The notes below the pieces were generated by a model, which searched no databases, was not told the origin of the DNA, and was given only the letters and a program-made list of their open reading frames with translations. A stretch of DNA of 64,000 nucleotides from Desertimonas sp963733085 (GTDB lineage: Bacteria > Actinomycetota > Acidimicrobiia > Acidimicrobiales > Ilumatobacteraceae), in the NCBI GenBank assembly GCA_963733085.1, contig CAVTBY010000010.1, forward strand, positions 124,001 through 188,000, given 5' to 3'. The translations under genes and the position numbers were made by a program. Shown one piece after another: positions 54,101 through 63,226 of this stretch. How positions within the stretch are numbered: the stretch's first letter is position 1; the number at the start of each line of letters is the position of its first letter.

Positions 54101-54178
54101 CATCGGAGTGTTTGTGTCACGGAGTGTTTCGTGCGGGACAGGCGACAGTGACACTCCATGGCAGGAAACACTCCAAGG
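54101..54178. repeat. type B double-hairpin repeat, copy B4
   Basis: Outer arms GGAGTGTTT (54105-54113) / AAACACTCC (54166-54174); inner GGAGTGT (54121-54127) / ACACTCC (54151-54157). It lies between the convergent VWA and LLM-oxidoreductase genes, seven bases after the VWA stop. Confidence 0.9.
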
Positions 54179-55223
54179 GCAGAGGAGGGCGCGGAGCTGG
54201 TCGATCGCCTTCACCGGGTCGGGGGTCATCGGCATCACTTGGAGATGGGTCACGCCTGCCTCGCGGTAGGCGGCGACGCGTTCGGCCACCTCTGCCTTGG
54301 AGCCGACGAGGTTGGTGTTGACGAGCATGTCTCGCGGCACGAGGCGGGCCGCCTCGTCCTTGTTGCCGTCGAGGTAGAGGTCCTGGATCTCCTTGGCCTC
54401 CCGCTCGTAGCCGTAGCGCGACGCCAGGTCGGTGTAGAAGTTCTGGCCGCGGGCGCCCATCCCGCCGATGTACAGGGCGTACGTCGACCGGGCGAGGTCG
54501 AGCAGGCGTCGGCCCCGGCACCGGCGTACTCGTCGCCGATGGCGAGCATGCCGCCGGCGGAGATCTGCAGCGGGCCGAGCTGCGGATCGCGTTCGGCGAG
54601 ATCCACGTTGCAGGTCGTCACCCCAGACGCTCGGAGAACTTCGTCGGGTCGAAGAAGATCGGCATCCAGCCGTCGGCGATGCGCGCCGTCGCGGCGACGC
54701 TGTTGCCCTTCACGCTCGCCCAGAAGATCGGCACGTCCGGGCGCACCGGTTGGTTGATGATCTTCAGCGCCTTGCCGAGACCGGTGCCCTGTCCCGGCGG
54801 GAGCGGGACGTGCACGGTCGGGCCGTCGTACACGACGCGCTCACGGCGCAGCGCCATCCGGCACACGTTGATGTAGTCGATGATCCGGGCCATCGGCTTC
54901 TCGTAGGGGACGCCGTGGAACCCTTCGATCACCTGCGGTCCCGACGCCCCGAGCCCGAGCACGAAGCGCCCGCCGGTGACGAAGTCGCAGCCTGCCGCCG
55001 TCTGGGCGACCGCCGACGCCGTGCGTGAGTAGACGTTGATGATCCCGGTGCCGATCTGCATCGTCGACGTCTTGGCGGCGAGGTAGCCGATCAGGCTGAT
55101 CGAGTCGAACGAGTAGGCCTCGGCCACCCAGACGAGATCGACGCCTGCCCGTTCGAGGTCCTGGGCCATCCGCACGTCGGCGTGGAAGTCGCCCGAGTAG
55201 TTGATCGTCATGGCCAGCTTCAT
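54117..55223 (-). CDS. LLM-class F420-dependent oxidoreductase (frame breaks near 54525-54550 and 54620-54640; 3' end uncertain)
   Basis: A luciferase-like flavin/F420 oxidoreductase of ~345 residues. The intact 5' part (KLAMTINYSGDFHADVRMAQDLERAGVDLVWVAEAYSFDS...GCDFVTGGRFVLGLGASGPQVIEGFHG) is followed, in other frames, by LAERDPQLGPLQISAGGMLAIGDEYA. The last part reads YIGGMGARGQNFYTDLASRYGYEREAKEIQDLYLDG, a well-known actinobacterial block. Two pairs of single-base insertions rejoin the parts. The frame loses a clear stop as it enters repeat B4; the homologous protein ends near 54180. The 54117 end is simply the nearest stop. ATG 55223. Confidence 0.8.
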
Positions 55224-55233
55224 GGCCCGGAAG

Positions 55234-56053
55234 TTAGTGGTGGACGTGTCCGTGGGTGCTGCCGGAGCGGAATCCCTCGAGGTCGAGCGTCACGTAGCGA
55301 TACCCGAGGGCGCGCAGCGCGGCGACGATGTCGTCGCGCCTGACGACGGCGAGATCGAGCTGGTCGACATCGACCTCGATGCGTGCCGTCTCGCCGTGGT
55401 GACGCACCCGCAGCTGACCGAACCCGAGGGCACGCATCGCGGCCTCGGCACGGTCGACCGTCGACAGCAGCTCGACGGTGACGGCCGTACCCGTGGGGAT
55501 GCGACTCGCCAGGCAGGCGGCGGCCGGCTTGTCCCAGGTGCGCAGGCCGAGGCGGCGTGACGCGTCACGCACGTCCTGTTTGCTGAACCCGGCGGCGACG
55601 AGCGGGAACTCGGCACCCGCCTCGGCGGCGGCGCGCTGGCCGGGGCGATGGTCGATCGAGGTCGTCGGTGTTCACCCCGAGCACGACGATCGCGCCATCC
55701 TCGGCAGCCACCGGAGCGAGCACGTCCATCAGCGCCGACTTGCAGTGGTAGCAGCGCTCGGTGTCGTTCGACCGGTAGGCCGCCCGCTCCAGCTCGTCGG
55801 TGGTCGACGCGACTGCCAGCGCAGCCCCCACTCGCGGCTCAGCCGGCGACAGTCGTCGAGCTCGGCAGGCGGCGAGCGACGGCGACACGGCGGTGACCGC
55901 AAGCGCCGCGCCGCGACCCGAGCGTCTCCGTGGCGAAGGCGGCGAGGAACGCCGAGTCGGCTCCCCCGCTGAACGCCACGACGACCCGCCCGAGTCGCCG
56001 CAGCTCGCGACCGAAGGGCGTCGAGCTTGCGTGTCGAGGGCGTCGACTGTCAC
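55234..56053 (-). CDS. larE: LarE-like ATP-dependent sacrificial sulfur transferase (seven frame breaks)
   Basis: About 270 residues after removing seven single-base insertions (length then divisible by three). The PP-loop motif VVVAFSGGADSAFLA binds ATP. RCYHCKSALMDVLAP, VLGVNTDDL...DHRPGQRAA and WDKPAAACLASRIPTG are LarE/ExsB-family blocks; the Cys in ACLASR corresponds to the sulfur-donating Cys of LarE. LarE makes the nickel-pincer cofactor with LarB and LarC, neither of which is here. A different sulfur-transfer role is possible. Breaks lie near 55658, 55797, 55805, 55843, 55905, 56000 and 56020. GTG 56053 overlaps the stop of the glycosyltransferase gene. Confidence 0.8.
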
Positions 56054-57303
56054 GTCACGAGTCTGCCGCCTCGGCGACGATCGAGCACGGTCCCGGCGGC
56101 GACGGCGGCGAGGATGACGACGACCGGCTCCGCCGGGGCGCGGATCCGGTGGGCACCGTAGAACAGGAGCGCCGTCAACAACGACGGCGATGCAGGGGAC
56201 GAGCAACCACCAGCGCGCCCCGATCCGGTTGCGCAGCGAGCACGATCCACCCGCAGACGGCGGCGACGGCGAGCAGCCACCAGGCCACGATCCCGGCCCA
56301 CACGGCCCAGCTGGCTTTCTCCTCGCCGACATCGAGGGTGACCAGTGACCCGATGCCGTAGACGTCGAGTAGCCGCCCGGCCCTGGCGGCGACGACGACT
56401 GGCAAGCGGTCGACGTGATCGGCGACGTACTCGAACGCGGCGTCGCGCCGCTCCCGCGACCGCTGCGACGCGTCCGGGCCGGGCTCGAGCGGCCCGAGGC
56501 AGCGAATGTCCCAGCCGCCGACGTCGTCGAAGTACGTGCGATCGCAATTGGCGCCGAGCAACGTGTTGCCGTCGTTGGTGCTGAGCAGGACCGGCTCATC
56601 GAACCGCGCCAGGTTGTAGACGCTCCACGGCAACAGCGTCGCGACGCCGGCGACGGCGATCGCCAACGCCGGCCAGGCCGCCTGTCGCCGCCGTCTGGCG
56701 ACGAGCAACGACACGATGGCGAAGCCGGGGATCAGCAGGGCGATCTCGCTGCGTGTCAAGGCGCCGAGTCCGGCGAGCACACCGAGGAGGATCCCGGAGG
56801 CGACCGTCGGCCGGGCGTGATGCCCGAGGGCGACGTACAACGCCAGCGAGACGAGCAGGATCGCCAGCGTCTCGGACATGACGAGCGAGTCGTTGACCCA
56901 CAGGTTCGGGTACACCGCGGCGATCGCGGCGGCGATCAGGCCGATCCGCTCTGCGGCGACAGCGCCGAGCGACGTCGCCAGCCGACGATCCGGTCAGGCC
57001 GATGACGAAGACCGTGGCGATACCGAGCAGCGTCATCGCCAGGCGCTGGGGGAACACGGAGTCGCCGCCACCGAGGCTCCACGGCGTGAGGTACAGCGAC
57101 GTCAGCATCCCGTGCTCGGCGCCCGGTTGGCCGGTCAGCGCATCTTCGAACCAGTGCCCTTCCGAGTTCAGCCCGGCCTGGATCGAGAAGTAGATCGAGT
57201 CGTTGAGCAGCAACGGCTGGTCGGCCTTGGCGACGATCAGATAGCCGAGTCGCCAGACGGCCCCGAGGGCGGTGACCAGCAGTAACCGCCCGCGGAACCC
57301 CAC
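56050..57303 (-). CDS. GT39/ArnT-like membrane glycosyltransferase (three frame breaks)
   Basis: About 416 residues after correction, with roughly ten membrane helices. The N-terminal part (LLLVTALGAVWRLGYLIV...LLNDSIYFSIQAG...HWFEDALTGQPGAEHG) has the Asp-containing first loop typical of GT-C enzymes using polyprenyl-phosphate sugars. AAIAAVYPNLWVNDSLVMSETLAILLVSLALY and GVLAGLGALTRSEIALLIPG are characteristic. Breaks near 56190, 56236 and 56990 each need one base removed. The acceptor (protein, lipid or wall glycan) is unknown. GTG 57303; divergent from the secreted protein gene. Confidence 0.8.
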
Positions 57304-57330
57304 GGCCCGCGAAGGTAGTTGGGTATTCCA

Positions 57331-57356
57331 GGAACCTTTCAGAGTGGATTCGTATG
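57331..57356 (+). promoter_or_regulatory. possible ECF sigma promoter
   Basis: GGAAC (57331-57335) and CGTAT (57351-57355) separated by 15 bases, matching the GGAAC...CGT pattern of ECF promoters, though the spacer is slightly short. It lies just upstream of the secreted protein start at 57365. Confidence 0.35.
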
Positions 57357-57364
57357 CTCCGCCG

Positions 57365-58040
57365 ATGAACAGCGATTCTCATCAACCCGTGGTCGTCCGC
57401 CGCCGGACAGTGGCGGTGATCGCCCTCGGCATCGGCCTGGCGACCGTCGCCGGACTGAACTCGATGAGCTCGGCTGCCCCAACCGGCGACCAAGCGGCGA
57501 GCATCTCCATCGATTTCGATCCGCAACTCCCGACTGTCCCCCAGGCAACCCTGATCTTGCAGCCCGACGATCCGTTGGTGGACGTCACGACGACCGACGA
57601 GGCGACCGAAACGACGACGCCAACGACGACTACGGAATCCACGGAATCGACTGACGCGTCTGCCGTCTCCACCGCTGCGGGGCAATCGGACGACCCCGGC
57701 CAGCAACCGGGCATCCCCGAACAATTCGAACTGCGGATCAATGCGGCGACGGTGCGGTGTGAGGGCGTCATCGAGATCAGCTACGACACCACGGCAAACC
57801 CCGACCCCGGCCTTCCCAGCCAACCACGTCGTGATCGTCAATCCAGTCAGCAACCCGGCTTCGTTCGCGACTCAGGAAGTGATCGGCCAGCCGGCCAACG
57901 GCACGTTCGTGTTCGAGGCACCCGGCAACGCCGGCGAGACGTACCGGGCCTTCGTGATCGCCCTGTTCGACCCGACCGTCGTGACCGGCGCCAAGCTGAT
58001 CGAACAGGTCGACGTGCTCCCGGCGGCCGACTGCGGTTGA
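57365..58040 (+). CDS. secreted protein with Thr/Glu-rich linker, unknown function (frame break near 57810)
   Basis: About 224 residues after removing one base near 57810. The N-terminal signal or anchor (VVRRRTVAVIALGIGLATVAGLNSMSSAAP) is followed by a short region and a linker rich in Thr and Glu (residues ~75-100). The C-terminal domain (ELRINAATVRCEGVIEISYDTTANP...FPANHVVIVNPVSNPASF...GTFVFEAPGNAGETYRAFVIALFDP...GAKLIEQVDVLPAADCG) looks like a beta-sandwich with two Cys that could pair. I do not recognise a family. ATG 57365, behind a possible ECF promoter. Confidence 0.7.
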
Positions 58041-58049
58041 GACGCCCGC

Positions 58050-59615
58050 TCAGTTGACCTGGCGAGTCCGGCCTTCCCAATAGGGGGCGCGCAGGTCCTT
58101 CTTGAGGATCTTGCCGCTCGGGTTGCGCGGCAGGGCATCGGTGAAGTCAACGCTCGTCGGGCACTTGTACGAGGCCAACCGCTCGCGGGCGAAGGCGATG
58201 ATGTCGTCGACGTCGGCCTGCTCTCCCGGTGTGAGCACGACGATGGCTTTCGGCGACTCGCCCCACTTCTCGCTGGGCACGCCGATGACGGCGACGTCGG
58301 CGATCGCCGGGTGGCTCATCAGCACGTTCTCCACCTCTGCGGGATAGATGTTCTCGCCGCCCGAGACGATCATGTCCTTGACTCGGTCATGGATGTACAG
58401 GTATCCGTCGGCGTCGAGGTAGCCGATGTCGCCGCTGCGGAACCACCCCTCATGGTCGACGGCCTCGCGCGTCGCCTCCGGGTTGTTCCAGTAGCCCTTC
58501 ATGACCTGCTGGCCGCGTACGAGGATCTCGCCGGGTACGCCGGACTCGTCGATGTCGACGCCGGTCATGACGTCGCGGATCCGCAACTCGACTCCGGGAC
58601 CGGCAACACCGCAGGAACGGAGTCGGTGGACGGTGGGCCCGGCGAGGTCGTGGTCGCTCGGTGGGAGGTGGGTGATCGCCCCGGTGGTCTCGGTCAGCCC
58701 GTAGACCTGGAAAAACCGGCAGCCGAGCAGCTTGATGCTCGCGGCCAGCACTTCCTCGCTGATCGGTGAGGCGCCGTAGACGATCACCTCGAGCGAAGAG
58801 AAGTCGGCCTCGGCGACACCGGGAACGAGCTGCATGAACTGCAGGACTGCGGGAACGACGAAGGCGTGAGTGACGCCGCGGGTCGAGAAGAGACGAACGA
58901 GCTCGCCGAAGTCGATGTCCCGGAGGATCTCCAGGCGGGCTCCGAGGAAGTGGGCAACGGTGGCCCAACCGCTGCCACCGATGTGGAACAGCGGCATCGC
59001 CACCAGCACGACCGAGTCGGCCGTCATGTCCCAGATCTCTCCACCGACGGGCAGCAGGCCGATGAGGTTGTGGTTGGAGATCATCACGCCCTTGGGTCGC
59101 CCCGTCGTCCCGCTGGAATAGAGCTGGAGAGCGACGTCGTCGGCCGATGACGGCGTGTGCGGATCGTCGTCGTCGTGGGCAGCAACCCACTCGTCGTATC
59201 CCTGGTGCTCGGCGTGGCCGCCGATCACGAGAACGAGCGGGCGGTGCACGAGATCGTCACCGATGGCGTCGAGCACCGGGACGAAGTCGCCGCCGACGAC
59301 GAGTACCTTGGCCTCCGAGTCGTTGACGATGAAGGCGACTTCGGGAGGCGCCAGGCGCCAGTTGACGTCGACGCAGACTGCGTTGCCGAGGGCCGCCCCG
59401 TAGACGACCTCGAAGTGCTCGATGCCGTTCTTGTCGAGAAACGCGACACGGTCCTGGGCGCCGACGCCGGCGGCACGAAGTCCGCCGGCGACGCGCCGCG
59501 CACGCTCGTACAGCTCGCCCCACGAGACGCTCCGGTCGCCGAGAGACAGCGACACGGCACCCGGTCTCGCCGAGCTGTGGGCTCGGACGATGTCGGCGAC
59601 ACTCCCAATCTGCAT
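58050..59615 (-). CDS. AMP-forming acyl-CoA synthetase
   Basis: A 521-residue ANL-superfamily ligase. The P-loop motif YSSGTTGRPKG is at residues 166-176. VYGLTETTGAITHLPPSDH and GWFRSGDIGYLDADGYLYIHDRVKDMIVSGGENIYPAEVENVL follow, and the catalytic Lys lies in NPSGKILKKDLR near the end. It activates a carboxylic acid, probably a fatty acid, to its CoA thioester via acyl-AMP. It lies 9 bases from the convergent secreted-protein gene without a repeat between. ATG 59615; frame intact. Confidence 0.93.
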   Translation of the reverse strand: MQIGSVADIVRAHSSARPGAVSLSLGDRSVSWGELYERARRVAGGLRAAGVGAQDRVAFLDKNGIEHFEVVYGAALGNAVCVDVNWRLAPPEVAFIVNDSEAKVLVVGGDFVPVLDAIGDDLVHRPLVLVIGGHAEHQGYDEWVAAHDDDDPHTPSSADDVALQLYSSGTTGRPKGVMISNHNLIGLLPVGGEIWDMTADSVVLVAMPLFHIGGSGWATVAHFLGARLEILRDIDFGELVRLFSTRGVTHAFVVPAVLQFMQLVPGVAEADFSSLEVIVYGASPISEEVLAASIKLLGCRFFQVYGLTETTGAITHLPPSDHDLAGPTVHRLRSCGVAGPGVELRIRDVMTGVDIDESGVPGEILVRGQQVMKGYWNNPEATREAVDHEGWFRSGDIGYLDADGYLYIHDRVKDMIVSGGENIYPAEVENVLMSHPAIADVAVIGVPSEKWGESPKAIVVLTPGEQADVDDIIAFARERLASYKCPTSVDFTDALPRNPSGKILKKDLRAPYWEGRTRQVN

Positions 59616-59647
59616 CGCCCCGACCGTACCGGCCGTTGTGCCCTACG

Positions 59648-60238
59648 TCACATCGGTGTGGTGGTCGCCGGCGCGGCCGGCAGGTCTTCGCCGAAGACCG
59701 GCACGCCCTCGGGACACAGGCGCACCCGGGGGTTGTAGTCCTCGAACACGCCGCTCGGGTTGTCCTTCCAGATCCACGTGTGGAGGACGAACAGTGGCAG
59801 CGTTGGATGCTGGTGGAAGTCCTGACCGAACAGGCTCGGCGGCGCCGTTTCCGTCCACGCTTCGACGGGCACGATGTACTCGTGGGCGACGAGGCCGGTG
59901 ATCTGGCCCTCGTGGTCGAGCTCGTAGACCAGTGCCTCCGGGGTCGTCGGATCGACGGCGGCGTCCATCAACGACTCATTGAGGTAGTGCAGACCCATCC
60001 CGCCGCGCTCGGCGTCCTCGAAGCACCCAAGCGTGTCGAGCGTCGACACGTATCCGGCGGCCTCGGCCATGGCGACGTCCTGGAACGAGACGGCGGCCAG
60101 GTTGGCGGCGATGAGATCGGCGTCGGCGGGCGCGTCCTCGTCGCCGTGTTGCCCGTGGGTGGCGAGCGCCGGAAGTGACCCGGCGAGCATCGTCGCCGTG
60201 ACGCCGGCCGCGAGGGCGAGAGCTGTCCGCCGCTTCAT
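59648..60238 (-). CDS. secreted protein of unknown function
   Basis: A 196-residue exported protein with signal peptide (KRRTALALAAGVTATMLAGSLPALA). The mature part contains NLAAVSFQDVAMAEAAGYVSTLDTLGCFEDAERGGMGLHYLNESLMDAAVDPTTPEALVYE and LFGQDFHQHPTLPLFVLHTWIWKDNPSGVFEDYNPRVRLCP. I recall similar GMGxHY...DPxxPExLVYE proteins in actinobacteria, but no function is known to me. The His, Cys and Trp clustering hints at metal or small-molecule binding. The ATG overlaps the stop of the DUF4242 gene (ATGA), so they are co-transcribed. Confidence 0.75.
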   Translation of the reverse strand: MKRRTALALAAGVTATMLAGSLPALATHGQHGDEDAPADADLIAANLAAVSFQDVAMAEAAGYVSTLDTLGCFEDAERGGMGLHYLNESLMDAAVDPTTPEALVYELDHEGQITGLVAHEYIVPVEAWTETAPPSLFGQDFHQHPTLPLFVLHTWIWKDNPSGVFEDYNPRVRLCPEGVPVFGEDLPAAPATTTPM

Positions 60239-60522
60239 GCCGGAACCTGGTGTCCGGCCGTCGTCGGGTCGAAGGCGCCGGTGACCTGGAAGATGGCATC
60301 GACGGGGAACCCGCCGCGGCGGCCGTGCTCGCGGAGCTCGTCCTCACTCTCGGCGAGGTAGATGCAGAACAGCGTGTCGCCGGTGATGAAGCTCTCGTTC
60401 CATTGAATACCGCCGTCCATCGAGTCGAGGACCTCGACCGACTTGCGGGCGACGCTCTGCAACTCCTGAGCCGACAGTTGGCCGACATTCGGGATGTTGC
60501 GTTGGATGATGTATCGGTTCAT
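60235..60522 (-). CDS. DUF4242 domain protein
   Basis: A 95-residue protein matching the DUF4242/SCO4226-like pattern: MNRYIIQRNIPNVGQLSAQELQSVARKSVEVL and IQWNESFITGDTLFCIYLAESEDELREHGRRGGFPVDAIFQV. S. coelicolor SCO4226 binds nickel; the conserved His is present here. ATG 60522 was chosen at the family N-terminus; the frame is open to 60600. It precedes the secreted protein gene with overlap. Confidence 0.85.
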   Translation of the reverse strand: MNRYIIQRNIPNVGQLSAQELQSVARKSVEVLDSMDGGIQWNESFITGDTLFCIYLAESEDELREHGRRGGFPVDAIFQVTGAFDPTTAGHQVPA

Positions 60523-60596
60523 GCGGACAACCCTGCGCGAGAAGACCGGTGCGGCACATGGGGCGGGTGCCCCATTTCGCACACCCAACGACGCGG

Positions 60597-63179
60597 TCAC
60601 ATGGCAGTGATCCCCAATCGCACCGACGCCGCCGCCGCTTCCGCTCGCGACGTCACGCCGAGCTTGGTGAGGATGTTCGAGACGTGGTGCTCTGCGGTCT
60701 TGCGGCTGATGTAGAGCGACGTCGCGATCTGCGGGTTGGTGAACCCGGCGGCCACGAGGCGGAGCACCTCAACCTCGCGCTCGGTGAGCCCGGACGGTCC
60801 CGCACGGCGCGGTGTCAGAGCGGAACTCCGCGACACCCGCACGCCGCGCGCCTTGAGTTCGGCGGCAACCCGCTCGGCGGCCGGCGCGGCGCCGAGACGG
60901 TCAAACGTCGCCAGCGCCAGCCTTAGCGACGCTGTATCGCCGCTCGCCGCCCTGGCGCCAGCCGCTTCGTACGGGCAGCCGATCGACAGGAATCCGGCGG
61001 CCGCCCCAAGGGCATCGCCCCGGTTCCAGCTGGCGAACGGCTCGGCTGATTCGACAACCGTGACCGGGGCACGACCGGCGCGACCGAGCCACAGGCTGAG
61101 CTCGCCGACGGCCACGTGATGGCGACACGACTCAGCCACCGACAGCATCTCCTCGAGCAGATCGACGTGATCGTCCAGCGAACCCTCCAACCAGGCGGCC
61201 TCGGCTCGCGCCACCGCGCATGGCCAGAGTCGCTGCAGGTGCTCGGTCTGCCTGGCGATCTCTAGCGCTTCGTCGAGCAGCGGCCACACATCATCGCTGC
61301 CACGGCGCGCGCGCAGCCAACCCAACGTGTTGAGCGCGACGAAGCGGGCGATGCCACCGCGCCGCGACGCGCCGAGGACGTCGAAGGCGTGGACCTCGGC
61401 CTCATCCCACTCGCCGAGGTCGAATCGGCAGCGCGCCAGCCACGCCACGATGTACTGCCTCGCTGTCTCCAGATCGTGCTCCGCCGCATAGGCGGCGCCC
61501 TCGACGAGGGCAGGCACCGCGTGGTCATAGCGCCGCAGTTCGCCGCATCCGCTGCCGATCTGGCTGAACCCGAGGGTGACGATCGCCGGGAGGTGGTTGG
61601 TGCGTCCGACCTCGATGCCTCGCTTGATCCGGTCGAGCCCGTCGAACCGGTGGTCCATGACGTCGGCGACCCCGTACTCGATGAGCGATCTGCCGAGAAT
61701 CTGTGGGTTGTCGAGCTCGGTGGCGAGGGTGACGGCCCGCTCACCCCACACGACCGCCTCGTCGCGATCGCGGGCGAGCATGTGGACCGACGTCAACATC
61801 CCGTAAGCGGCCGCCAACTCTGAGCTCGGCGGGAGTTGCTCGAGCAGTCCCACGGCGCGCATCGCCGCGGCCGTGGACTCGGAGGTTCGCCCGCTCATCC
61901 GGTACATCGAGCACACGGCGATCAGGGCGGCCGCCTCACGTCGAGCGTCGCCGAGCGCCCGCCAGTGCGTCGCCACGTCCTCCGCGAGCGCGATTGCCTC
62001 GTCGCTGCGGGCGACCGCCTGCAGCGCGACCGACAGCGTCAGCTTCAGCTCGGCGACCTCGTCAGCGCTCAGATGCTCGGCGACGGACACGGCGCGTTCG
62101 CCGTGGTTAATGGTTTCCCGGTTGGCGCTCCTCGCGGCGGCCAGACGGCACGCATCCGCAGATGCTCGAGCCAGGGTGGCCTCGTCCCCCGCCCGTTCCG
62201 CGTGGTGGGCGAGGCGTGCCGGATCATTGTTCGGCCGAGCGGCCAGCGTCCGCACCGCGCGGCGATGAAGCTCGCCGGCGCGCCCGGCCGGAATCTCCTG
62301 CTCGATCGCCCGGCGGGCCAACTCGTGACGGAACACGAGATCGCCATGGTCGGCGAGCAGCACGCCTGCGGCGAAGCATTCGTCGACGTCCTCGACCGCC
62401 GGATCTACGAGGCCGTCGAGCAGCCACGCCTCGGCCCGACCAGGGACGATGGCGACGGCGTCGAGCACGTCTCGTGCGGGGGCGGAGAGCCGTGACGCCC
62501 TCGCGAGGACGGCGAGGCGCACGCTTGTCGACAACGATCCCGGCGGGGCGGCAAGGGCCTCGGTGACGTAGAACGGGTTGCCCGCTGTGAGCGCGTAGAC
62601 GTCGTCGGCCGAAGCGCCGAGAGGTGCGGAAAGCTGGCGAACGGCGTCGATCGACAGCGGCTGGAGGCCGATCCACGCCGCTCCGCTCGTCGTCGCCAGG
62701 TTGCCGAGGGCCTGGCGCAGCGGGTGACCACCGCCGACCTCGTCCTCGCGATACGTCACGACGAACATCAACGGGAGGTCGACGGCGCGCCGGCCGAGCA
62801 TGGCGATGATGTCGATCGTGGCGTCGTCCGCCCAGTGGGCGTCCTCGACGACGAGCAGCACTGTTCCGTTTGCGCGGATACCGACGATGAGATCGCCGAG
62901 CAACGTGTCGCGGTCGGCCGCGGTCGCCACGTCGAGTGCTTGGGCGGCGTCGACGAACGGCCCGAGGGCTCGTGGAGTTCCGAGGGCGTCGCAGCGCCCG
63001 AACGCAACACGTACCCCGGTGTCGACCCCGTCGGCGAAGTGCTCGACCAGCGCCGTCTTGCCGATCCCCGCTTCGCCGCCGACGAACACCACACGACCGC
63101 GGCCGCACGCTGCCGAGGCCATCGCCGCGTCGAGGCGTGCGAGCTGGTCGTCGCGCTCGAGCACCTTGACCACCGGCAC
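60597..63179 (-). CDS. large ATP-binding LuxR (LAL) transcriptional regulator
   Basis: An 860-residue MalT/LAL-type regulator. Walker A GGEAGIGKT is at residues 34-42 and Walker B in VLLVVEDAHWADD; the STAND NTPase domain is followed by a long TPR-like helical region. The C-terminal LuxR HTH (GLTEREVEVLRLVAAGFTNPQIATSLYISRKTAEHHVSNILTKLGV) completes it. Such proteins switch on target operons when a ligand and ATP are bound; the ligand is unknown. GTG 63179. It lies 47 bases after the acyl-CoA dehydrogenase and 74 bases before the DUF4242 gene on the same strand. Confidence 0.93.
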   Translation of the reverse strand: MPVVKVLERDDQLARLDAAMASAACGRGRVVFVGGEAGIGKTALVEHFADGVDTGVRVAFGRCDALGTPRALGPFVDAAQALDVATAADRDTLLGDLIVGIRANGTVLLVVEDAHWADDATIDIIAMLGRRAVDLPLMFVVTYREDEVGGGHPLRQALGNLATTSGAAWIGLQPLSIDAVRQLSAPLGASADDVYALTAGNPFYVTEALAAPPGSLSTSVRLAVLARASRLSAPARDVLDAVAIVPGRAEAWLLDGLVDPAVEDVDECFAAGVLLADHGDLVFRHELARRAIEQEIPAGRAGELHRRAVRTLAARPNNDPARLAHHAERAGDEATLARASADACRLAAARSANRETINHGERAVSVAEHLSADEVAELKLTLSVALQAVARSDEAIALAEDVATHWRALGDARREAAALIAVCSMYRMSGRTSESTAAAMRAVGLLEQLPPSSELAAAYGMLTSVHMLARDRDEAVVWGERAVTLATELDNPQILGRSLIEYGVADVMDHRFDGLDRIKRGIEVGRTNHLPAIVTLGFSQIGSGCGELRRYDHAVPALVEGAAYAAEHDLETARQYIVAWLARCRFDLGEWDEAEVHAFDVLGASRRGGIARFVALNTLGWLRARRGSDDVWPLLDEALEIARQTEHLQRLWPCAVARAEAAWLEGSLDDHVDLLEEMLSVAESCRHHVAVGELSLWLGRAGRAPVTVVESAEPFASWNRGDALGAAAGFLSIGCPYEAAGARAASGDTASLRLALATFDRLGAAPAAERVAAELKARGVRVSRSSALTPRRAGPSGLTEREVEVLRLVAAGFTNPQIATSLYISRKTAEHHVSNILTKLGVTSRAEAAAASVRLGITAM

Positions 63180-63226
63180 GGTTGTAACACCACCACGGCG
63201 TCGGTGGGATCGAATTGCCCGGTCGA

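Noticed and set aside
53816..54116. Long C-terminal extension of the LLM oxidoreductase antisense to the VWA gene
   Set aside because: Family similarity stops before repeat B4; the extension is repeat and antisense sequence.
53340..57820. Programmed +1 translational frameshifting as an explanation for the uniform frame breaks
   Set aside because: The codons at the shift sites differ (CTC, GAG, CGT, GAC, GTC, ACG, CGG, TGC and others). No stop codon or shared slippery or stimulatory motif is seen, and the density varies sharply along the window.
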